From positions 1 to 5,944 of the forward strand of contig JAFDYP010000517.1 of the NCBI GenBank assembly GCA_018267355.1: 5,944 nucleotides of DNA, in the 5' to 3' direction. Origin of the DNA: Bacteroidota bacterium. GTDB taxonomy: Bacteria > Bacteroidota > Bacteroidia > Chitinophagales > LD1. A program made the position numbers and the translations under genes. This document shows, one piece after another, positions 1 to 5,944 of the stretch (within the stretch, counting starts at the first letter, position 1; each line of letters begins with the position of its first letter). The notes under the pieces are model-generated. The model had not been told where the DNA came from. It made no database searches and saw only the letters and a program-made list of their open reading frames with translations.

Positions 1-19
1 ATTGCAAGATATCTATACA

Positions 20-1036
20 TCATACTTTCCGGGCGAGTACAAAAAGCATAGGGGTAAAGATTCCAAGTTCACCTCCAGCTACGAGTCCATCGGCGGCTGT
101 CTCTAGCACCTCATGTACGCGTGTGCTACCCTTGGGGATCACGTGCAGCCGTTCCAGCCCTGCCAGTGCTGTGTGCATGATGCGGCGGCCTGCAGGACTG
201 GTGCGCAAATGAGCAAAGGAAAACTGCTCTCCACGAAGCGGATGGTACCATGGCGTATCTGCATCGCACTCGCTGGCCCGGTCCGTACACTCCAGTACCT
301 CAAATCCGGCTGCCGCGAGTGAATCAGTCACATCTGCAGCGCCAGTGATATCAGAGAGGCCATTGCCTATCTCTATCTGACGCTTGATCTGCTGGTGGCG
401 CAGATCTGCTGGATCATATTTGTCCGTCATGACCCACTCATATGTGGCAAACAGTCCGCCAGGTTTCAACAGGCGGTTCACCTCGCGGAAGAGGTCTGTA
501 CGCCTGCCGGCAGCATGACAGGTAGCCTCTATACCATATGCCTTGTCAAAGGTTTCATCACGTAGCGGTATCTTCATCCAGTCACAGGACAGGAAATTGC
601 ACTGGCTTCCCATTCCAGCTTCACGGACGAATTCATGGCCTTTTTCTATCTGATATAAGGAGTTGTTGATGCCGGTGATAGATACTTTAGAGTGCTGTGC
701 TATATTGATCATAGGGCCGCCCACACCGCAGCCCAGGTCGAGGCAGCGCTCTCCCTCTTGCAACTGTAGTTTATCTGCCAGATAGGTCTCATATTTGCGC
801 AGTGCATCCTGTTGTGATTCACCCTGATGCCGGACACCAAAGTGAAAGAGTTTGCCCCAGCCATGGAGGTAGAAATCAGTAGCGAGTCCATAGTATTCTG
901 AGCTGAGTGAGGCAGCCTCGCTCACGCGATCTTCTGGCCGCGCATGCCCATCGTCGAACCTGTTTTCATATCGTTGTAAAGTGTCTGAAACACCAGAGGC
1001 GGTGTACGCTGTTTTGAGCAGTTGAGTGGTACGCAT
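20..1036 (-). CDS. Sterol 24-C-methyltransferase-like (Erg6/SMT family) SAM-dependent methyltransferase
   Basis: A 338-residue class I SAM-dependent methyltransferase. By family it would transfer a methyl group from SAM to C-24 of a sterol side chain. In order: an SMT Region I-like segment at 48-66 (FYLHGWGKLFHF), the SAM-binding glycine motif LDLGCGVGGP at 99-108, an NNSLYQI segment at 124-130, IEATCHA at 169-175, YEWVMTDKYD at 199-208 (identical, as I recall it, to yeast Erg6), and a sterol-methyltransferase C-terminal domain ending in GIFTPMLFVLARK. Length and domain order match the family, so the gene looks intact. Odd point: Region I is usually YEYGWG or YEWGWG; here it reads YLHGWG, losing the acidic residue. 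The ATG at 1036 is chosen because it gives the family length; no Shine-Dalgarno is visible upstream. It is divergent from the ABC-F gene and has no operon partner in view. Family assignment is firm; the real substrate (sterol or another isoprenoid) is inference. Confidence 0.9.
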   Translation of the reverse strand: MRTTQLLKTAYTASGVSDTLQRYENRFDDGHARPEDRVSEAASLSSEYYGLATDFYLHGWGKLFHFGVRHQGESQQDALRKYETYLADKLQLQEGERCLDLGCGVGGPMINIAQHSKVSITGINNSLYQIEKGHEFVREAGMGSQCNFLSCDWMKIPLRDETFDKAYGIEATCHAAGRRTDLFREVNRLLKPGGLFATYEWVMTDKYDPADLRHQQIKRQIEIGNGLSDITGAADVTDSLAAAGFEVLECTDRASECDADTPWYHPLRGEQFSFAHLRTSPAGRRIMHTALAGLERLHVIPKGSTRVHEVLETAADGLVAGGELGIFTPMLFVLARKV

Positions 1037-1046
1037 TTTAGATAGT

Positions 1047-1060
1047 GTTAATGGTTAATG
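1047..1060 (-). repeat. Tandem 7-bp repeat just upstream of the methyltransferase start
   Basis: GTTAATG occurs twice head to tail (CATTAAC twice on the minus strand), with its near edge 10 bases before the methyltransferase ATG. It would lie in the 5' leader or core promoter. Its function is unknown; it could be a binding site or chance. Confidence 0.5.
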
Positions 1061-1147
1061 GATTACTTTACTCACTAAAGGAATGCCAAGAGGGGAAGTG
1101 CTTTACTGTCAGGCGATTTCCAATTTTCGTTATATGAGGCTAAGACA

Positions 1148-1171
1148 AGTATGGGAAGCTTATTCCATACT
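1148..1171. repeat. Inverted repeat with a 9-bp stem
   Basis: AGTATGGGA (1148-1156) pairs with TTCCATACT (1163-1171) with one G-U, around a 6-nt loop. It sits 112-135 bases upstream of the methyltransferase start. There is no U-tract on either strand, so it is not a standard terminator. It could be an operator or part of an RNA leader. Confidence 0.45.
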
Positions 1172-1252
1172 CGTGTGGATGCTCTGAATTGAGGATCAGT
1201 ATGCTACATTGCAAATACAATATGGCATGATGGTTGTTGAATCAAGATGAGC

Positions 1253-3098
<1,846 letters not shown>

Positions 3099-3160
3099 GA
3101 GGTGTTCGGTGCTAGTTGGCAGTTGGCTGGACCGGCTACCGGATATAAGAAAGATAACAG

Positions 3161-3197
3161 GCAAAGCCATTCCGATGAGGAGTGGCTTTGCTGTTTT
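3161..3197 (+). terminator. Intrinsic terminator of the ABC-F gene
   Basis: GCAAAGCCATTCC (3161-3173) pairs with GGAGTGGCTTTGC (3179-3191) over 13 bp with one G-U and a GATGA loop, followed by TGTTTTATA. It lies 62 bases after the ABC-F stop. Confidence 0.8.
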
Positions 3198-3214
3198 ATA
3201 CAGGTGCCCAAAGG

Positions 3215-3309
3215 CAAGTTTTTCGACTATAGGAGCCGGGGAGGGACGGGTGGCGAAGGACGGGGTAAGATGAATACCGTATGCCGTACGCGACAAGTTT
3301 TCCGACTAT
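3215..3309. repeat. Pair of near-identical 16-mers in direct orientation
   Basis: CAAGTTTTTCGACTAT (3215-3230) and CAAGTTTTCCGACTAT (3294-3309) differ at one base and start 79 bases apart; similar G/A bases follow each. They look like the ends of, or units in, a dispersed non-coding repeat. Whether copies exist elsewhere cannot be seen here. Confidence 0.55.
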
Positions 3310-3410
3310 GGAGGTGTTGGTATCATTGGGTTTGAGGTTAATAGAGATAGGTGGGTGAGGGTTGTTCTTTTGAGGATAAGCTAAGACGGCGATGACTATC
3401 AAGGCAGTAT

Positions 3411-3435
3411 ATAAGGGTGGCCATAGCACCCTTAT
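3411..3435. repeat. Inverted repeat with a 9-bp perfect stem
   Basis: ATAAGGGTG (3411-3419) and CACCCTTAT (3427-3435) form a perfect stem with a 7-nt loop. The plus-strand flank CTATCTTATT is moderately U-rich, so it could be a second weak terminator for plus-strand transcripts; the position between converging genes fits. Confidence 0.5.
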
Positions 3436-3455
3436 CTATCTTATTGGATCTCATG

Positions 3456-3513
3456 AGCCATTTTGGCTAAAGCCATGCATGAAACCTAATCATTCCCGGA
3501 CTAAAGTCCGGGA
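3456..3513. repeat. REP-like pair of palindromes with shared CTAAAG apex
   Basis: TGGC-TAAA-GCCA (3464-3475) and TCCCGGAC-TAAA-GTCCGGGA (3494-3513) are two hairpins with the same TAAA loop closed by C-G. The first also has an alternative fold, AGCCA/TGGCT (3456-3460 with 3464-3468). Paired short palindromes between genes resemble REP/BIME elements; no transposase is in the window. Confidence 0.5.
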
Positions 3514-3526
3514 CTATTGGACTGAG

Positions 3527-3564
3527 ATATAAAATCAAAGCTCAGACTAGTGCCTGAGCTTTGA
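3527..3564 (-). terminator. Intrinsic terminator of the OmpA-family gene
   Basis: On the minus strand an 11-bp perfect stem (TCAAAGCTCAG with CTGAGCTTTGA, 3535-3545 and 3554-3564) with an 8-nt loop is followed by TTTTATAT. It begins 24 bases after the stop codon at 3589. Confidence 0.85.
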
Positions 3565-3588
3565 CTTGATATAGCGGATAGGATTGTG

Positions 3589-4497
3589 TTATTTGATCTT
3601 GGTCGAGGCCTTGCTTGGGTCGAGCAGATCATAGAATTGATTCAGGCGGGGTAGGAATATGATACGGGTCCGGCGGTTGGTAGCCATGTCCTCCGGATTA
3701 TCATTAGGTACAAGGGTATTGTACTCACCGCGGCCGGCTGCTATCAGCTTATTGGGGTCCAGGTGGTAGTCATTTTGCAGGGCACGGACAACGCTGGTGG
3801 CGCGCTTCACGCTGAGGTCCCAGTTGTCATCTATACAGTTTGTCTTGATCTTGTTATTATCTGTATAGCCTTCTACCATCACGTCTACCTCAGGGCGGGA
3901 CGCCGCGATGGATGCTATCTTGCTCAATACAGCGCCGGCCTTATCCGTGATGGTATAGCTGCCGGATTTGTAGAGCATCTTGTCAGAGAGATTGATGTAA
4001 ACCACCGTCTTGTCCACTTTGATGTCTACATCCTTATCATCGAGGCCTTCCTTGAGCGCTCCCTTGAGGTTGACAGCCAGCGCGAGGTTGATGGAATCTG
4101 CCTTGTCCTTCGCGGCGAGGAGCATCTGGATGTATCTGTCCTTGTCCTGTAGCTGCGCGAGGGTTTTGCCTATATTTTCATTGGCTCCCTTGGAGAGGAC
4201 AGTGAGGTCGCCTACAGCACTGAGCTGCTTGTCACGCTGCTCCTGGCAGTCTTTGAGCTGGGCCTGTAGCTGCTGGTATTGGTCGTTTTTGCCACCGAGG
4301 TTGGCGCGGGACATGGCCAGGTCGTTTTCACAACTGCTGAGACGGCTGGTGAGTTTGTCTTTGATCTCATTGCAACTCAGGAGGTCGCTTTTGGCCTTGG
4401 AGAGTTCGCTCTCGAGGGCCTGGTATTTTTTCTTGGTCACGCAAGAGCTCAGTGAGAGTAGGGTGAGCAGCGCAGTGATGGTGATGATGGATCTCAT
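3589..4497 (-). CDS. OmpA-family peptidoglycan-binding lipoprotein with coiled coil
   Basis: A 302-residue outer-membrane lipoprotein that probably ties the envelope to peptidoglycan. A signal peptide ends in the lipobox LSSC with lipidated Cys19. The residues after it (VTKKK) lack the acidic surface-export signal known in some Bacteroidota, so the protein should face the periplasm (inference). A heptad coiled coil spans about 25-85: a positions are mostly Leu (32, 39, 53, 60, 67, 81), and Cys42, Cys56 and Cys84 all fall on d. A helical link follows to about 150, then an OmpA C-terminal domain at about 163-285 with GYTDN (210-214), DLSVKRA (227-233) and NRRTRI (274-279). Asp213 and Arg232 fit the family's diaminopimelate-binding pair. 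The ATG at 4497 gives a correct signal peptide; there is no Shine-Dalgarno. It is the same strand as the TamB-like gene but 342 bp away, so probably its own unit. Confidence 0.92.
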   Translation of the reverse strand: MRSIITITALLTLLSLSSCVTKKKYQALESELSKAKSDLLSCNEIKDKLTSRLSSCENDLAMSRANLGGKNDQYQQLQAQLKDCQEQRDKQLSAVGDLTVLSKGANENIGKTLAQLQDKDRYIQMLLAAKDKADSINLALAVNLKGALKEGLDDKDVDIKVDKTVVYINLSDKMLYKSGSYTITDKAGAVLSKIASIAASRPEVDVMVEGYTDNNKIKTNCIDDNWDLSVKRATSVVRALQNDYHLDPNKLIAAGRGEYNTLVPNDNPEDMATNRRTRIIFLPRLNQFYDLLDPSKASTKIK

Positions 4498-4525
4498 ATT
4501 GTGATGTGTTGGTTTAGTTTTTAGC

Positions 4526-4555
4526 TATCCATACGACCATAAATTCTGCGCCAAA
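4526..4555 (-). promoter_or_regulatory. Possible weak promoter of the OmpA-family gene
   Basis: On the minus strand TTTG (4552-4555) is followed after 18 nt by TATGGATA (4526-4533), which keeps only the TA of the TAnnTTTG consensus well. It would start transcription about 20 nt before the ATG. The -33 element is good, the -7 element poor. Confidence 0.35.
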
Positions 4556-4754
4556 GTGTAGAATTCCCCAAATTGGGATGTGGAAATGGCAAATTATGGC
4601 TGTCTGAATTTCAGAAGGGAAGTAAGGAAGGATTACCGGAGAGGGAAATGATCTCTGTCAGGTGGGGGACAGATTTAGATGGGTGAGAATGTAGATAGGG
4701 AAGTATGAGACTTCCTGATATTTGCAGGTTGCGGTACTGGTAACTGAAGTATAG

Positions 4755-4802
4755 TCGCGTTACAAACGCGAAGGAAAAGAATCCGAGTTGGAGACGCGGA
4801 TT
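4755..4802. repeat. Pair of related hairpins with CGCGT/ACGCG stems
   Basis: TCGCGTT/AACGCGA (4755-4761 with 4765-4771) is a perfect 7-bp stem with a 3-nt loop. Next to it AATCCG/CGGATT (4780-4785 with 4797-4802) continues inward through an A-G mismatch to GT/AC; restoring one base would give the same CGCGT/ACGCG core. This looks like a two-unit dispersed repeat in which one arm has decayed. Confidence 0.45.
4771..4802 (-). terminator. Possible terminator of the TamB-like gene
   Basis: Read on the minus strand, the AATCCG/CGGATT hairpin lies 37 bases after the stop codon and is followed by CTTTTCCTT. The stem is 6 bp plus a mismatch and 2 bp, weaker than the other terminators here. Confidence 0.4.
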
Positions 4803-4839
4803 AGTGTAGGATATGGGCTAGTGGTTAATCCCATCTCGA

Positions 4840-5944
4840 TCACCTATCGCTGGGCTGCACTACCGGTGCCGGTGTTTCCTCTGGTTTGGCGGCAGCGGGG
4901 ACGGGTGGCGGCGGCGTTTTCTTGCGCCGCTTGAAGAGATCCAGCCAGTTGTCAAAATCCTTGCGATAGGAGAGGCCTATGCCGGTCTTATTACGGTTGC
5001 GCTGGTTAAAGTTGTCGTAGTCATTTTTGTTGTAGGTCTTGGCGCGCCAGGAGCCGTTTTTGTCCAGCACATATTCTATCTGGAAGTCCCCGGTCACATA
5101 CGCGTTGGGATTGCTGGTATTGGTGACGGTGTTGCTGCCCACGCCCTTGTTATCGCCGAAGTCAAAGTTGCCGCCCACGTTTATGGAGAGGCGGTTATTA
5201 AAGAAGCGCTTGGTCAGCGCTAGCTGGAGTTCGCGGCGCGTATTGAGGTTATCTGCAGAGGTAGCACCGGTGCCATACCAGTCATCGTACTGTTTGAAGT
5301 TGAAGTTGAAATCCAGGTCGTGCACATTCAGGTTGTCAAAGAAGCTGCCCAGATAGAGCGATAGCTGTGAGGAGAGGAACTCGCTCACTGTATTGGCCAC
5401 TGATCCGCTGATAGAGCGGGTACTAGTCGCGTCACCCGCTGCGAGCGAGTTGGTCGGCAGGAATTTGCCCATAACCAGCAAACCAAATACCTGCTTATTC
5501 ATCTCGGCATCTGAGGTGCGTACGAGCTGAATCTTATTGTCTATGTAGGTGCGTATCACGGGGTCAGGATTCTGCGGAGCGATGTCAAAGGATATCTCAG
5601 GGGCAGACAGTATCCCTTTCAGATTCAGCAGCAGGTTTACCACGATGCGGTTTTTGGAGCGGGATATCGCTTCTTCATTGTAGGTAGTGCTGACGGCATT
5701 GGCGCTGTAGATGCCCAGCAGGTCAGATATCAGGTCATAGGTAGAGGTGCGCACCTTGTAGATCGCATCAGCATTGAGCTGCGCATTGTACACGTCGCCG
5801 TTGAATGTGATAGTTCCACCGGGATCCAATGTAAAGCGCTTATTGATCACATTCTGCAGCGTAAATAGATAACTACCACGAGCAATAGTATAGGAGCCGC
5901 GCATACTAAAGTCGCCGCCGCGCAGGATCTCTATACGCATATTA
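4840..5944 (-). CDS. tamB: TamB-like translocation/assembly protein, C-terminal part (cut by window edge)
   Basis: About 368 residues of the C-terminus of a TamB/DUF490 protein, an envelope-spanning beta-structured protein that helps outer-membrane assembly or lipid transport. Numbering from the Met at 5940: GSYTIARGSYLFTL (15-28), FTLDPGGTITFNGD (36-49) and a run to YKVRTS (61-66) are the usual TamB beta-repeat ending; LNLKGILSAPEISFDI (105-120), the QVFGLLVMGKFLP segment (150-162) and SEFLSSQLS (186-194) match the family's C-terminal domain. From about 235 alternating hydrophobic strands follow, ending at WLDLF (332-336). A basic, proline-rich tail (338-366, with PPPP) is unusual after that domain. 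The frame stays open to the right edge through AAT at 5941-5943, and the family is usually over 1,000 residues, so the Met at 5940 is internal and the start lies outside. Confidence 0.88.
   Translation of the reverse strand, partial: NMRIEILRGGDFSMRGSYTIARGSYLFTLQNVINKRFTLDPGGTITFNGDVYNAQLNADAIYKVRTSTYDLISDLLGIYSANAVSTTYNEEAISRSKNRIVVNLLLNLKGILSAPEISFDIAPQNPDPVIRTYIDNKIQLVRTSDAEMNKQVFGLLVMGKFLPTNSLAAGDATSTRSISGSVANTVSEFLSSQLSLYLGSFFDNLNVHDLDFNFNFKQYDDWYGTGATSADNLNTRRELQLALTKRFFNNRLSINVGGNFDFGDNKGVGSNTVTNTSNPNAYVTGDFQIEYVLDKNGSWRAKTYNKNDYDNFNQRNRNKTGIGLSYRKDFDNWLDLFKRRKKTPPPPVPAAAKPEETPAPVVQPSDR

Larger units (their letters stand above)
3099..3588. other. Convergent intergenic region with two terminators and repeats
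   Basis: No credible gene was seen in these 490 bases; short open frames here lack family features and run through the repeats. It holds the ABC-F terminator (3161-3197), two near-identical 16-mers (3215-3230, 3294-3309), a 9-bp hairpin (3411-3435), two palindromes sharing a CTAAAG apex (3464-3475, 3494-3513) and the terminator of the OmpA-family gene (3527-3564). About 3236-3293 is G-rich on the plus strand. Confidence 0.75.
4498..4839. other. Intergenic region between tamB-like and OmpA-family genes
   Basis: No gene was seen in 342 bases. It holds a weak promoter for the OmpA-family gene (4526-4555), a short CCCAAATTGGG near-palindrome (4567-4577), 6-bp hairpins at 4654-4673 and 4699-4715, and a pair of related hairpins (4755-4771 and 4780-4802), the second of which may terminate the TamB-like transcript. 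Confidence 0.7.

Noticed and set aside
3102..3429. Two overlapping 77-codon frames in the convergent gap
   Set aside because: They cross a terminator and the duplicated 16-mers, have no ribosome binding site or recognisable motif, and read as translated repeat DNA.
4010..4504. Open frame of 164 codons on the plus strand, rich in Ser and Leu
   Set aside because: Antisense to the OmpA-family lipoprotein; the Ser/Leu richness is the reverse reading of the coiled coil.
4567..4577. CCCAAATTGGG near-palindrome upstream of the OmpA-family gene
   Set aside because: It is short, AT-centred and not placed on a promoter element; probably chance, though it lies near the weak -33 box.
3589..5944. A tamB-ompA envelope operon
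   Set aside because: Both genes are on the minus strand, but 342 bp with a terminator-like hairpin and a separate promoter candidate divides them.

Overview
The window looks like chromosomal DNA of a Bacteroidota member, probably a Chitinophaga-like or Saprospira-like lineage; the genus cannot be fixed from sequence alone. The evidence is a near-perfect Bacteroidota-type promoter (TTTG, 20 nt, TATTTTTG) in front of the ABC-F gene, scarce Shine-Dalgarno sequences at other starts, a Bacteroidota-style OmpA-family coiled-coil lipoprotein, and a TamB C-terminus with the features usual in that phylum. Coding density is ordinary, but three intergenic gaps of about 340-490 bp are rich in hairpins.

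Layout: (1) 20-1036, minus: a full-length methyltransferase that matches eukaryotic sterol 24-C-methyltransferases (Erg6/SMT) from N- to C-terminus. (2) 1037-1475: a divergent intergenic region with a candidate structured small RNA on the plus strand (about 1253-1380) ending in a textbook intrinsic terminator, then an 18-bp inverted repeat and the ABC-F promoter. (3) 1476-3098, plus: a YbiT-like ABC-F ATPase whose second composite ATP site appears dismantled. (4) 3099-3588: a gap between convergent genes with one terminator for each flanking gene, plus direct and inverted repeats. (5) 3589-4497, minus: an OmpA-family lipoprotein with a cysteine-bearing coiled coil. (6) 4498-4839: a gap with a weak ompA-family promoter and a pair of related hairpins. 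(7) 4840 to the right edge, minus: the C-terminal part of a TamB-like protein, cut by the window.

The genes do not form one pathway. OmpA-like lipoprotein and TamB are both cell-envelope proteins on the same strand, but 342 bp with a likely terminator separates them, so they are probably separate units. The ABC-F protein acts on the ribosome. The sterol methyltransferase stands alone here, with no sterol biosynthesis partner in view. The most interesting points are the Erg6-like enzyme with a changed sterol-contact motif, the undescribed-looking two-junction RNA, and the coordinated loss of one ATP site in the ABC-F protein. No phage, CRISPR, transposase or defence genes were seen.
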